Source: Candidatus Heimdallarchaeota archaeon
GTDB lineage: Archaea > Asgardarchaeota > Heimdallarchaeia > Heimdallarchaeales > Heimdallarchaeaceae
Length of the DNA stretch: 47,428 bases
Reading direction: 5' to 3'
Assembly (NCBI GenBank): GCA_021399395.1
Contig: JAAFKJ010000005.1
Coordinates: 1-47,428 of the forward strand
The position numbers and the translations under genes were made by a program. Each line of letters starts with the position of its first letter. Position 1 is the stretch's first letter. Below, in pieces: positions 16,107 through 25,069 of the stretch. The notes beneath the pieces were generated by a model that did no database searches, was not told the origin of the DNA, and saw nothing but the letters and a program-made list of their open reading frames with translations.

Positions 16107-17557
16107 AAATTACAAACATAAATCCTAATGTTAAAGCTTTAACGCATTGGCATACCTTTCTTGGTTCACTAGGTTCTGATTCTCCCCTGAAAAAGCAAAT
16201 ATCAGACCTATCTAAGGAAAATAGCTTACCAGAAGATTTTATGAACCCACAAAAAAGCATGAGCGATCTAGAAAAACAAATGAAACAACAATTGAAAGAA
16301 GAAGACAAAGAAGACAAAGAAGGTAAGAAGCAAAAGCAAAAACAAAAACAGAAGCTGAAAAAAGGTAAGGAAGAGGTGATTTCACCAATCAAAGAAATGT
16401 TAATGAAATCAAAAACCATAATGGAGCTTTTTGCGCCTAGTCAACAAAAAAATATTAAAGCTAAAGACATGCACGAATGGAAAACTACAACGAAGAAATG
16501 GGAAGAAATGATTCGCAAAGATGCTGACAAAGCTGATATGGAAGCCGGTATGGAAGCTGGAATGGAAGCTGGAATGGAGGTTCCAGGGGGAGGTGACGGT
16601 GGTAGTGGAGAAGCTGGTGGAGTGACTGGTGGACATGGTATAGGTGCAGGTTTTACGATAAATAAGGATGATATTGAAGATGTTTTCTACCTTCTAGAAG
16701 CTAAGATGGTTAAGAAAATGAGTGTAATGGAACTTCTCAAAGATGAAGAATTGCATAAAACAATTGACCCTTCTATACACCTAGTAGAAGAGCTTCTCTA
16801 TCACAAACATTCACTAAGCGGGGTTTCTTTAATCCATGCAAAAGCTCTCATAAAAAAATATGTGGATAAAGTTGCAGAAGTGTTAAAACAGAAAGTCGAA
16901 AAAGCTATTCGCAAAATTCCTAATCCTGATATTGTACCTAAAAAAGTTTTCAGAAATCTCAATCTTAAGAGAACTATTTGGAAAAACCTACCAAACTGGG
17001 ATGACGAAGAGAAGCGATTGTTCGTTGACAAACTAATATATTACAGAGCAGGAAAGAAAACTATTCCAACCAAAATCATCATAGTCGTAGATCAAAGTGG
17101 TTCAATGGTTGATGCCATGGTTCAAACAGTGATTTTAGCTTCCATTTTCTCTGGTTTACCAAACACCGATATCGAACTATTTGCTTTTGATACTAGAGTT
17201 GTTAATCTTACCAAATACGTTAAGGATCCTCTTGAAGCTCTTATGCAAACCAGATTAGGTGGTGGTACACATATCAACGTTGCCCTTCTTGAAGCAAGAA
17301 AAGGTATCACTGACCCCAAAAACACTGCTTTAGTTTTAATAACCGATTATTATGAAGGCGGAAGTGAAGAAACTATGTTTAACACAATAATGTCTATGAA
17401 AGATGATGGGGTGAAAATCATTTCTTTAGCAAGTATGAATAAAAGAGGTTATGTTTCCGTTAACACTCGATTTGTTAGTAGACTAAAAAAACATGAAATT
17501 GAGACTGTACAAGGAAACTTTGATCAATTAATTGACAAACTTAAGAAATTCCTCTAA
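16103..17557 (+). CDS. VWA (CoxE-like) metal-ion-dependent adhesion protein
   Basis: 484 residues. The C-terminal VWA domain shows a full MIDAS: IIIVVDQSGSMVDAM (DxSxS, about residue 330), RLGGGTHIN (Thr) and ALVLITDYYEGG (Asp). The N-terminal half is charged. It has a Lys/Gln/Glu-rich stretch (about 62-92), then four GMEA/MEAG repeats (about 146-160) and a Gly-rich linker. These look like flexible tethers. The ATG overlaps the SWIM stop (ATGA). It is the last gene of the operon and the probable partner of the MoxR ATPase: VWA domains bind substrates or adaptors, and MoxR remodels them. No signal peptide, so cytoplasmic. Confidence 0.9.
   Translation: MKITNINPNVKALTHWHTFLGSLGSDSPLKKQISDLSKENSLPEDFMNPQKSMSDLEKQMKQQLKEEDKEDKEGKKQKQKQKQKLKKGKEEVISPIKEMLMKSKTIMELFAPSQQKNIKAKDMHEWKTTTKKWEEMIRKDADKADMEAGMEAGMEAGMEVPGGGDGGSGEAGGVTGGHGIGAGFTINKDDIEDVFYLLEAKMVKKMSVMELLKDEELHKTIDPSIHLVEELLYHKHSLSGVSLIHAKALIKKYVDKVAEVLKQKVEKAIRKIPNPDIVPKKVFRNLNLKRTIWKNLPNWDDEEKRLFVDKLIYYRAGKKTIPTKIIIVVDQSGSMVDAMVQTVILASIFSGLPNTDIELFAFDTRVVNLTKYVKDPLEALMQTRLGGGTHINVALLEARKGITDPKNTALVLITDYYEGGSEETMFNTIMSMKDDGVKIISLASMNKRGYVSVNTRFVSRLKKHEIETVQGNFDQLIDKLKKFL
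16537..16580 (+). repeat. 12-bp coding repeat (MEAG) in the VWA gene
   Basis: Four near-identical units of ATGGAAGCTGGA encode repeated Met-Glu-Ala-Gly before the Gly-rich linker. Repeat number could vary by slippage. Confidence 0.7.
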
Positions 17558-17656
17558 TAGTCAGCAAATCAAACCTTTGACGTCAACATTCCTTCCGCGA
17601 ATCAAGTAATTGAAACAGACTATGCAGGTATTAGGTCAGGGCACAATTACCTAAAT

Positions 17657-19003
17657 TTAGTCGCTTGCATGTATAGCAGGTTGATTCCTCTTTTTATTAT
17701 CGTAGAAGCTTGCGGATTTGGATTTGTATTTGGATTTAGACTTGGATTTGGAATAGTTTTTCTTAGATTGGTTTGGTCTAGATTGGTTTGGTCTAGATTG
17801 GTTTGGTCTAGATTGGTTTGGTCTAGATTGGTTTGGCTTGGATTTACTATTATTATTAGATTTATCGCTTAAATAAAGCCTCTCTATTGGTCTCTTTGTC
17901 AAATCTTCTATTTTGCGAAGCATGGCCATTTGATCATCAACAGCAAAGGAGATAGCCTTTCCTTCATTTTCCATCCTGGAAGTTCTTCCTATCCTATGAA
18001 CATATATTTCTGGTCCTTCTCTTGGCAAATCGAAGTTGAAAATGTGAGTTACATGGGGGATATCTAGTCCTCTTGCTGCAACATTTGTGGCAATCAAACA
18101 GTCAATTTTCTTTTGTCTAAAGTTTCTCAAAACAAGTTCTCTTTGTTTTTGAGTTTTATTTCCACTCAATGTACTGAATCTTAGATAAAGATTTTTTTCT
18201 TGTGATAACTGCTTTCTAAGTTTGTCTCCCCATCTCCTTGTATTAACAAATATAATTGAGGATTTAGGTTTTTCTTCTTTAAGTATGGAAACAAATGTAG
18301 AATATTTGTGCTTGCTACTATTGACTCGATAATAATACTGTTTACAATTCGCTACTGTAAGATCATCTTTGCTCACATTTATCTCAACTAATTTTTCACC
18401 TTTGCTAAACTGTTGAGCTACCTTAGTAATCTGTTTAAGCATTGTTGCTGAGAAGAGTAATAAGCGGGGAGAAACATTTTCCATTGCTTCAAAGAGAATG
18501 AACTTTATATCTGGAAGAAAGCCCATATCAAGCATTCTATCAGCTTCATCTAGAACAACAAATTTTACATTATCAAAGGAAATAATTCTTCTTCTGTAAA
18601 GATCCATAAGCCTTCCTGGAGTAGCTATAACTATTTGTGCTCCAGATTTAATCTCTCGTCTTTGATTTTCGAGAGAGACTCCTCCATAAACCTCTACAGC
18701 TTTCAATCGTCTATACTTTGTTAACTTAGCAATAACACTATACACTTGTTTACACAGTTCTCTAGTAGGAACTAATATGACTGCTTGAACTGACTTGTGT
18801 TTGGGATTAATCTGATTAGCCATCGGAATAGCGAAAGCCAATGTTTTTCCTGTTCCAGTCTTAGCTTGAGCTAAAACATGAGTTCTTTGCCCATTAAGGA
18901 GTTTAGGGATAGCACTGCTCTGAATTTCAGTTGGAGTATGAATCCCCATTTCGTCTAATGCACGTTTTATCTGAGTGTTTAAATTATAATCTTGAAATTT
19001 CAT
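17657..19003 (-). CDS. DEAD-box RNA helicase with C-terminal RPNQS repeats
   Basis: All core motifs are present. They are the Q motif (GIHTPTEIQ), motif I AQAKTGTGKT, PTRELCKQ, TPGRLMD, motif II VLDEADRMLDMGF, SATM, NVAARGLDIPHV and motif VI HRIGRTSRM. It unwinds or anneals RNA using ATP, probably in RNA decay, ribosome assembly or cold response. The C-terminal tail after about residue 385 is a basic, disordered extension with five tandem RPNQS-type repeats, followed by KSKSKSKYKSKS, typical of RNA-binding tails. The ATG at 19003 is preferred over an in-frame GTG at 19012 because the paralogue at 36528-37796 starts at the same MKF. The two helicases are closely similar throughout the core. 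Confidence 0.95.
   Translation of the reverse strand: MKFQDYNLNTQIKRALDEMGIHTPTEIQSSAIPKLLNGQRTHVLAQAKTGTGKTLAFAIPMANQINPKHKSVQAVILVPTRELCKQVYSVIAKLTKYRRLKAVEVYGGVSLENQRREIKSGAQIVIATPGRLMDLYRRRIISFDNVKFVVLDEADRMLDMGFLPDIKFILFEAMENVSPRLLLFSATMLKQITKVAQQFSKGEKLVEINVSKDDLTVANCKQYYYRVNSSKHKYSTFVSILKEEKPKSSIIFVNTRRWGDKLRKQLSQEKNLYLRFSTLSGNKTQKQRELVLRNFRQKKIDCLIATNVAARGLDIPHVTHIFNFDLPREGPEIYVHRIGRTSRMENEGKAISFAVDDQMAMLRKIEDLTKRPIERLYLSDKSNNNSKSKPNQSRPNQSRPNQSRPNQSRPNQSKKNYSKSKSKSKYKSKSASFYDNKKRNQPAIHASD
17765..17837 (-). repeat. Five 15-bp tandem repeats inside the DEAD-box gene
   Basis: AGATTGGTTTGGTCT is repeated essentially perfectly five times (plus-strand reading) and encodes RPNQS on the minus strand. 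The repeat is in frame, so copy-number change would only lengthen or shorten the tail. Confidence 0.9.
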
Positions 19004-19207
19004 TGATACCACTTTTTATAGTCTAACCTAAAATCAAGTATCAATTCTCGAGGATACGATTTTAAGTAATTATTTGGACGTTGAAAAAAACTTAAACAAA
19101 ATAATCACTTATTTCTAATCTTCCTCAACTACAAGCATTCTTATTAACTGCGCTTTAAAAGACTTCGATTGAACAGATTTTAAGTTGTTTCTTTAGAATC
19201 AATTATC

Positions 19208-19230
19208 AAAAAAGAAAAAAAAGAAAAAAA
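19208..19230 (-). terminator. T-rich terminator after the 438-aa beta-helix gene
   Basis: On the minus strand three T-runs separated by single C residues follow the stop of the gene at 19252 by about 20 nt. Confidence 0.5.
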
Positions 19231-19251
19231 TGAAGAAATTCAGCTGTCTAA

Positions 19252-20568
19252 CTAATTTTTCTTTCGTCTTCCAATAAATGAAACAGATGCAACAGATATT
19301 GACATAAGTAACAGTAATGTGACAATTTGCTTTGAAAATTCAGGTACTACTATTGGTTCTCCAAGTGGATAAAGATCTACTGATCCAGCGGTTCCGTCAA
19401 TGATATAGTCGCCGCCTGACCAATCGTTCCACCAATTTCCTTCACTAGTGCTTATATCCCACCAGATGTTATTTGTTCCTGAATCTCTTGCTTGTGAATG
19501 TCCTATACGATTGTCTATGAAATGATTATGGTGTATAGTATTGTTATATGATCCTTCAGATATATCAACTGCAAAGCTTGGATGGTCTTGGATGACATTA
19601 TAAGTGATGTTACAATTGCTTGTAGTTACAAAAGATAAACCATATGTCTCACTTACACCAAAGGTGTTATTTGATATCAAAAGATTATCACACATAGTGG
19701 CGCTAAGACTGCCTTTATCCGTCAGTTCAACCGTATTGTTAAATATAGTTCCGTTAGTAATATAGCTCAAATATAATCCTGCTCGTTCTAGATATTCATA
19801 TTGACTATAATCTATTCTAATGTTTCTAACTATATTATATTCTATTGTTATTCTGTCTGAATATTCAACCGTTATTCCTCCACCAGCAACTACTGTCAAG
19901 CCTTCAAAATCAATATAATTCGTTGAAATAATACTGTCAGAACAATTTTCAAGAAATATTGCAAAGTATTTATCTACTTCTCCAGCTTTAATTGAAACGT
20001 CAATCGGTTCGGTTACTTTCTTAGTGGGCGGATTATCTTCGTATAATGCGTTATTTTCTACGGTTGCATATGGACAGTCTACTACATAAATCCCAGTTAT
20101 GCCGATATAGTTACAAGTGTTGTCTTCTATTATTACGCCTTCAGCTTTTTCTGCGTATATCATTCTCTCGTAAGACATGACTCTGTTGTTTATTATCTTA
20201 GCAGTATTTGGAGTAACATTGCTGACATAAATCCCGTGAAGACCTCTTACCAACTTGACTGCAGAGACATCATTATTCCTGATTTCAAAATGCACTGTTG
20301 TTCCGGTTATATTTATCCCAGATTCATCAACAGTTAGTGCTTCAATGTCGAATCCCTCAATAATATAAGGGTGGGTTTCATTTCCGTAACCTGGATAAAT
20401 TGAAAAATCAGAATCATCATCAATAACAATAATTGGATCTGCATTAATTGTAGGCTGGGGTGTTATAATTGTTGCTGAAACTGTATTGGTAGTCATTTTA
20501 CCGTAAGTTGTTAGAAATAGAATTAGGAAAGAAATTATGGATATTTTTATTATTTTACTTTTTTTCAT
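19252..20568 (-). CDS. NosD-like parallel beta-helix surface protein, 438 aa
   Basis: A signal peptide (about residues 5-30) is followed by the motif that opens archaeal beta-helix proteins (DDDSDFSIYPGYG, then HPYIIEGFDI). Next come many beta-helix coils with Asn ladders (NNTVEL, SNNTFG, NCNITYNVI, NTIHHNHFIDN). The end is PEFSKQIVTLLLLMSISVAS, then FIGRRKK: a Pro-Glu-Phe, a membrane span and a basic tail. It is probably displayed on the cell surface. GGTGAG lies 5 nt before the ATG. It is downstream of ZnP-a on the same strand, and its promoter has a TTGGCA-N13-TGCCAA palindrome around the TATA box. The molecular role of these proteins is unknown. Confidence 0.85.
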   Translation of the reverse strand: MKKSKIIKISIISFLILFLTTYGKMTTNTVSATIITPQPTINADPIIVIDDDSDFSIYPGYGNETHPYIIEGFDIEALTVDESGINITGTTVHFEIRNNDVSAVKLVRGLHGIYVSNVTPNTAKIINNRVMSYERMIYAEKAEGVIIEDNTCNYIGITGIYVVDCPYATVENNALYEDNPPTKKVTEPIDVSIKAGEVDKYFAIFLENCSDSIISTNYIDFEGLTVVAGGGITVEYSDRITIEYNIVRNIRIDYSQYEYLERAGLYLSYITNGTIFNNTVELTDKGSLSATMCDNLLISNNTFGVSETYGLSFVTTSNCNITYNVIQDHPSFAVDISEGSYNNTIHHNHFIDNRIGHSQARDSGTNNIWWDISTSEGNWWNDWSGGDYIIDGTAGSVDLYPLGEPIVVPEFSKQIVTLLLLMSISVASVSFIGRRKKN

Positions 20569-20593
20569 TTACTCACCAAATCTTGTAATGTTT

Positions 20594-20641
20594 TTGGCAC
20601 ATAGTAAGTAATGAAATTGGCACATATAAAGATTATGCCAA
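20594..20641 (-). promoter_or_regulatory. Promoter of the 438-aa beta-helix gene with palindromic operator
   Basis: TTGGCA (20617-20622) and TGCCAA (20636-20641) form a 6-bp perfect inverted repeat with a 13-bp spacer containing the minus-strand TATA box (TTTATATG). A direct copy of TTGGCACATA lies at 20594-20603, 23 bp from the copy at 20617-20626. A repressor bound here would block TBP. Confidence 0.55.
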
Positions 20642-20675
20642 AAAAAGCAAATCAAAAGGGAAGCAATAATTCAAA

Positions 20676-21119
20676 TCACAATGATTCTTCAGTAACAGTT
20701 TCTGAAGTAACCTTTTCAGCTATTTCGAGTTTTTTGCTTGATTCTGTAATCAAAACTGCTTTTGGAAGTTCGGATAATCCTATTTCTTGTAAGATTTTGT
20801 TGTGTGTTTTCTTTTCTAGGAAAAATTTTCTCAATTGAAACCAAGAAGTTTTTATCAATAACGGAACCTCTTCAAACTCCAAAATGCATGAATGATCTGT
20901 TGTTTCATCGTTTGGTTCCACTTTCTTACTCAGACTAGTTTTCAGAATCATCCCACACTTAAAACAAAATCTCCAGCGCGCAGGATGAACGAATAACTCG
21001 TTGTTTGTTTTAACATATGCTACAATTCCTTTATCAAATGGAATAGTCCACAATGATTGAGCATATCTCTGAGCCATAGCTCGAATTTCCGACTTTTCAG
21101 ATGAAAGTATATCTGGCAT
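20676..21119 (-). CDS. ZnP-a: small zinc-ribbon-like protein of a six-member local family
   Basis: 147 residues from the ATG that aligns with the paralogues (MPDI). A helical N-terminus (SSEKSEIRAMAQRYAQSL) is followed by FVHPARWRFCFKCG with Cys52 and Cys55, then His76 and Cys78 (DHSC) and a conserved KTSWFQLRKFF block. CxxC with HxC suggests one bound zinc. The C-terminal tail is Glu/Lys-rich. I do not recognise a described family. A start nine bases upstream (21128) is possible, and AGGATGAT precedes the chosen ATG. It lies 107 bp upstream of the 438-aa beta-helix gene on the same strand. It could be a DNA-binding regulator of that gene, but no HTH is evident. Confidence 0.8.
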   Translation of the reverse strand: MPDILSSEKSEIRAMAQRYAQSLWTIPFDKGIVAYVKTNNELFVHPARWRFCFKCGMILKTSLSKKVEPNDETTDHSCILEFEEVPLLIKTSWFQLRKFFLEKKTHNKILQEIGLSELPKAVLITESSKKLEIAEKVTSETVTEESL

Positions 21120-21121
21120 CA

Positions 21122-21161
21122 GAATCATCCTGCTTGAATAAGGTACATAAAAAGATGATTC
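21122..21161 (-). promoter_or_regulatory. 8-bp inverted repeat across the ZnP-a start
   Basis: GAATCATC (21122-21129) and GATGATTC (21154-21161) are perfect inverted copies 24 bp apart. They lie between the TATA-like TTTATATG and the start of ZnP-a and cover the AGGATGAT ribosome site. They could form an operator or an mRNA hairpin that hides the start. Confidence 0.4.
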
Positions 21162-21312
21162 ATATAAATCTATTCGTTTCAGAAGAATGCAGTTTCCGAT
21201 TACTATCAGCTTTCTTGTATTTTATACAAAAGAATGCAGCAGAAGGGATGTTCCTTCGCTCTAGATAACAAGGCCAAATTCTATAGGTAAAATTGATATA
21301 GAAAAAGAATCT

Positions 21313-22809
21313 ATGATGAAAGGCAAGAACATGACCAGTGAAGAACAAGACGGTTCTAGAATGATTGATGAACCAGAACAAAGAGTTTCCTCTCGACAGC
21401 GTATCTATTTAGGGTTGACCAAAACTGGCGCTGATATGTTCAGTGTTTTCTATATTGGAGCTTTGTTTGGTTTTTATGTTGATGTTCTTCACATGAATCC
21501 CAGTAGTTACGGTATAGTTATGATTGTTTTTGCTATATGGAACGCTATCAATGACCCTATATTCGGTTACATGTCAGATAAGAAGAAACTAGATAAGAAA
21601 GGGAAAGGGAAGAGGTCCTATTTCATTAGAATGTCTACTCCAATCTTCTTCATTGGTTATGTAATGTTATGGCTAGCTTTTCCTTCTTGGTCACAAACTT
21701 GGCTTTTCGTGTTCTTGCTAATATCTCTATTCATTTTTGATACCGGGTTAACAATAGCAGGACTGAACCTTAGTGCCCTGCAGATAGATCAAACCACAAA
21801 CACTAACGAGCGAACTCGTATAATTCTTATAGCAATGTTAATCAGTTTCGTACCACTAGGAATTGCCTCATTTGCACCAAGTTTGGTGCTTACTTCACCT
21901 GTACTAAGTAGCTGGCACATGTCTTTGATTTTTATAGCTGCAGGTGTAGTTGCAGTTATTTTTATGGCATGGGGAGCTTGGAAACTAAAAGAACATTCTC
22001 TTGAAGAAGAAGGTATTGAACCCTTACCCATATTCAAAGCTATTAAAGAAACCTTCAAATCAAAATCATTCATTTTCTTTGTTATTTTCTCTTTTATGAT
22101 GAATGCAGTTAACCTTAATTTAATTGCAGTCATGCCTCTTTATTACAAATATGTATTTGGACTAGATTCAATGCAAATATTCATCGTAATGGCGGTAACA
22201 GGTGTCCTGTACATCCCATTATTATTTGCTTATGAGAAACTTCAGAAAAGATTTGGGTTAAGAAATACTTTCTTCATAGCACTCATCTTGATGGTTGTGG
22301 GATACTTGGGGTTGTATTTTGTCAACTCCATAGTATTACTGATCATCTCTTATGGACTATGTTTATGGATGTCGTCTCTATGGTGGTTGCTAGTCAATCC
22401 AATGGTTGGTGACATTGCAGATGAAGATGAACTTAGAACAAAAAGACGAAGAGAAGGGATGTTTTTTGGGACTAATGCACTAGTAACGAAACCAGCATCA
22501 TCACTAATAATATTCATTTTCACAGCAATGATTGGATTCTATGGATATGGTAATTTACTAATTAGCAAATTCAATTTCACTGAAATTTCTGGACTTTCCA
22601 GATTAATATCCCGTTTTGGTACTGAATCTAGTGTAACATTTGGGTTCCGCCTTGGAGTTGGCATCCTTCCTTTGATATTTATTGTTATGGCATTCATAGC
22701 CCTATATTTCTATCCTTTACATGGTAAAAAACTAGCCAAAGTCAAATCAGATTTAGAAGCTTATCACAAGAAAATAGGAGTATTAGATAAAATCCGTTTG
22801 GAAAAATAA
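21313..22809 (+). CDS. GPH-family (MelB-like) sugar/cation symporter, MFS superfamily
   Basis: 498 residues with about 12 membrane spans. AIWNAINDPIFGYMSDKKK after span 2 is the hallmark N-x-x-x-DP-x-x-G-x-x-SD loop of the glycoside-pentoside-hexuronide family. FLSDR-type loops and basic cytoplasmic linkers follow (KGKRSYFIRMSTP, RTKRRREGMFFG). Members import sugars or glycosides with Na or H ions; the substrate is not predictable. The N-terminal 30 residues are hydrophilic and cytoplasmic. ATG codons at 21313, 21316 and 21331 are all possible. It stands alone on its strand, divergent from ZnP-a. Confidence 0.88.
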   Translation: MMKGKNMTSEEQDGSRMIDEPEQRVSSRQRIYLGLTKTGADMFSVFYIGALFGFYVDVLHMNPSSYGIVMIVFAIWNAINDPIFGYMSDKKKLDKKGKGKRSYFIRMSTPIFFIGYVMLWLAFPSWSQTWLFVFLLISLFIFDTGLTIAGLNLSALQIDQTTNTNERTRIILIAMLISFVPLGIASFAPSLVLTSPVLSSWHMSLIFIAAGVVAVIFMAWGAWKLKEHSLEEEGIEPLPIFKAIKETFKSKSFIFFVIFSFMMNAVNLNLIAVMPLYYKYVFGLDSMQIFIVMAVTGVLYIPLLFAYEKLQKRFGLRNTFFIALILMVVGYLGLYFVNSIVLLIISYGLCLWMSSLWWLLVNPMVGDIADEDELRTKRRREGMFFGTNALVTKPASSLIIFIFTAMIGFYGYGNLLISKFNFTEISGLSRLISRFGTESSVTFGFRLGVGILPLIFIVMAFIALYFYPLHGKKLAKVKSDLEAYHKKIGVLDKIRLEK

Positions 22810-22817
22810 GAAGAAAA

Positions 22818-22840
22818 GAGTAAAACATCATGCTTTACTC
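22818..22840 (+). terminator. Hairpin after the GPH transporter gene
   Basis: GAGTAAA and TTTACTC form a perfect 7-bp stem with a 9-nt loop, starting 9 nt after the stop. No T-run follows directly, so it may be a 3'-end-stabilising hairpin rather than a terminator. Confidence 0.35.
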
Positions 22841-23016
22841 ATATCTAGTGTTATAAATTCAAATTGATTATCAATAGAATGAAAGATTGGAGGTATTGGA
22901 AAATCATAGATTTAATTTATTTTAATATATCCGAATCTTTTCATTCATCGAATTTTTGATTTTCAAGCTAAAAGGGTTCTAAGAGTTAAAATTATCAACT
23001 AAGAACTTGAAGATAA

Positions 23017-23039
23017 GAAGAAAAAAAGAAAAAGAAAAG
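23017..23039 (-). terminator. T-rich terminator after the 23050-24087 gene
   Basis: Minus-strand T-runs broken by C residues lie about 10 nt beyond the stop. Confidence 0.5.
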
Positions 23040-23049
23040 AAATTATGCA

Positions 23050-24087
23050 TTACTTCTTGAATTTACGGGTTACAAGAGTGATAGCTAGCACGGATACAGC
23101 ACTTATGGTTACGATTTCTACAACACCAAAGCCAGTTTCATCAATTACAGGATCTTCAAGAGTACCAATAGAAGGATCGTAGGTCACTTCATCATTGAAA
23201 TGCTCAAAGCTCAAGTAAGTTTGAACTGTTCCATCGCCTAAGGAAGATACTGAACAATTAACCTGTTTATATTCATAAGAGTTGTTGATTAAATATTGGG
23301 CTTGATTTGCATAAGCAAAGAATCCTTTGTATTGTTCATCACCAATTGAGAACTCTTCCTTTACACCGTCTCCATGATTGAGTACGTTGTATTCATAACC
23401 AGTTGTGTTTTCTTCTGTGTTTACAAGATTACCGTTAGTATCGTTAAGTTGGTAACTATGTGTTGTATTCATTGGTATGATATCAAATCTCATTGCAAGG
23501 TTTGTGTCTTCTCTTTGCCATGGCCAGTTGTTCATGATGACATCAAACTTCATCTCTTGACCACCTTTTAATTCATAACCATCAATATCTTGGTCTGCGA
23601 GGTACAGATGAACTACAATTGTTATATCGAAATCACCATAATTTGGCGCATTGATTGTTTCTGATGTATAATTGAAATGAACAGCTACTAAGTCATCAGT
23701 TCCTGGGTCATATTCAACATCAAAACCACTAAAAATAAATCTTACACTTGATAATGGGAGTGTATTTGAGAATACTGGACCAGGAGGAGCTTCATCTTTC
23801 CACAAACCTGTTTCATTGAACTGGAATACACCATCTTCATTATAGTCTAGATATTCAGTTAATGAATGGAACATAATTGCATATTCAAAACCTGCGTCAG
23901 TCATGAATTGGAATTTAGGAACTTGTCCTCCAGCTTTAGCTATAAAGTGCATATCATAATATGAAAATGTCACTTGACTACTATTTTCTTCCCATAGGAA
24001 ATCTTGATCATCAGCACTTACCTGAGTTGCAACAAGCAATGCCAGAAAGGCCAATCCGATTGTTATTTTGAGTAACTTGTTTTTCAT
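23050..24087 (-). CDS. Secreted, C-terminally anchored protein of unknown function
   Basis: Starting at MKNKLLK (24087) gives a clean signal peptide (LLKITIGLAFLALLVATQVSA) and 345 residues in total. An upstream in-frame ATG at 24132 would add 15 hydrophilic residues ahead of the signal, which is less likely. The exported part is strand-rich, acidic and has many N-x-S/T sites. It includes DYNEDGVFQFNETG, resembling a Ca-binding or EF-like loop. The end is a membrane span plus basic tail (VEIVTISAVSVLAITLV, then TRKFKK), the same end type as the beta-helix proteins. I do not recognise the central domain. It is probably an abundant surface protein, judging from its strong terminator and solitary promoter. 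Confidence 0.75.
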   Translation of the reverse strand: MKNKLLKITIGLAFLALLVATQVSADDQDFLWEENSSQVTFSYYDMHFIAKAGGQVPKFQFMTDAGFEYAIMFHSLTEYLDYNEDGVFQFNETGLWKDEAPPGPVFSNTLPLSSVRFIFSGFDVEYDPGTDDLVAVHFNYTSETINAPNYGDFDITIVVHLYLADQDIDGYELKGGQEMKFDVIMNNWPWQREDTNLAMRFDIIPMNTTHSYQLNDTNGNLVNTEENTTGYEYNVLNHGDGVKEEFSIGDEQYKGFFAYANQAQYLINNSYEYKQVNCSVSSLGDGTVQTYLSFEHFNDEVTYDPSIGTLEDPVIDETGFGVVEIVTISAVSVLAITLVTRKFKK

Positions 24088-24188
24088 TTTGCTCAACCTA
24101 TCTTGTTCGCTCCTTTTTGAATAGGTTCTCATTTATACAAGTAAAGTGAACAACTTTAGAGAAGTAAAGTTGATGTTTTTCTCAATTA

Positions 24189-24974
24189 TCAAATGTTTGA
24201 AAATCTCTTGTCTATAGCGTCTACAACTTCATATGGTCGAGTAAGTATTGGAACATGTCCTGCTCCTTCAACTACCTTTAGTGTAGCATTAGGAATAGCC
24301 TTAGCCAGATAAGTACAATGCTTTATTGCTTCTTCAGAATCTTTATCTCCATAAACAATAAGAGTTGGAATCTCAATATCTTGAACAGGTACGTTAGTAT
24401 CGCCTTCAGATCCTAATTCAACACAACGAACTGCAACTTCAGGTTTAGGTTTCATACAGATGCGAACTCCCCAACGTTTAAAGTGTTCAGAGTCCGGTTC
24501 TGGAAAGACACTATTGATGAATTCTTGCATTGCTAACAAGTGATTTGATTTGATTAAATTGATAAATTGTTTTTGTCCTTCATTAAGAGGCACTGCACTT
24601 GAATTAGAGGTATCTACGATTACTAAGCCTTTGAAACGTTCAGGATGCTGCAAGACAGCTAGAATAGCTATTGTTCCTCCAAAAGACTCTCCTCCTAGAA
24701 TACATTGCTCTACGCCTAATTTATCCATCACACTAATCAAATCATCAACATAAGCTTGTTTAGTGATAGTTTCTGGAAGAGCAACACTTTCTCCTGAACC
24801 ACGATGATCGTACCCTACACACCTCATCTTTGTACTTAATAGTTCGAAAACATTCATCCAGACATGCCAATCAGCTACAAAGCCACTGATTCCTAAGAAA
24901 GTATCTTCGCCTGAGCCAAAAGAAACAGTGTTCATCTTAATTCCATTTATATCATAAAACAGTTTTAACACCAA
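24189..24974 (-). CDS. Alpha/beta-hydrolase
   Basis: 261 residues with the complete fold signature. It has YDHRGSGES after strand 4 and the nucleophile elbow LGGESFGGT (GxSxG, Ser near 97). The acid is in IVYGDKDSEEA and the catalytic His in VEGAGHVPI near the C-terminus. Family members hydrolyse esters, lactones or C-C bonds; substrate is not predictable. The start is ambiguous (TTG 24974 or GTG 24971, each about 26 nt from a TATA-like ACTTAAAATT). The next ATG (residue 14) would cut into the first strand, so a non-ATG leaderless start is likely. Confidence 0.92.
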   Translation of the reverse strand: MVLKLFYDINGIKMNTVSFGSGEDTFLGISGFVADWHVWMNVFELLSTKMRCVGYDHRGSGESVALPETITKQAYVDDLISVMDKLGVEQCILGGESFGGTIAILAVLQHPERFKGLVIVDTSNSSAVPLNEGQKQFINLIKSNHLLAMQEFINSVFPEPDSEHFKRWGVRICMKPKPEVAVRCVELGSEGDTNVPVQDIEIPTLIVYGDKDSEEAIKHCTYLAKAIPNATLKVVEGAGHVPILTRPYEVVDAIDKRFSNI

Positions 24975-25035
24975 ATAATAAATCGAGAAATCGAATTTTA
25001 AGTTTTTTCCAGATATGTGGCCATATTCGATGAGA

Positions 25036-25044
25036 AAAATATAA
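25036..25044 (+). promoter_or_regulatory. TATA box deciding the racemase start
   Basis: AAAATATAA centred near 25040 predicts transcription from about 25066. The ATG at 25049 would then be outside the mRNA, so the ATG at 25070 is favoured. Confidence 0.45.
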
Positions 25045-25069
25045 GAGAATGGAGTTCAATTTAGATTTA

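Noticed and set aside
17765..17837. CRISPR-like repeat array
   Set aside because: The 15-bp units are contiguous without spacers and encode an in-frame RPNQS tail of the helicase.
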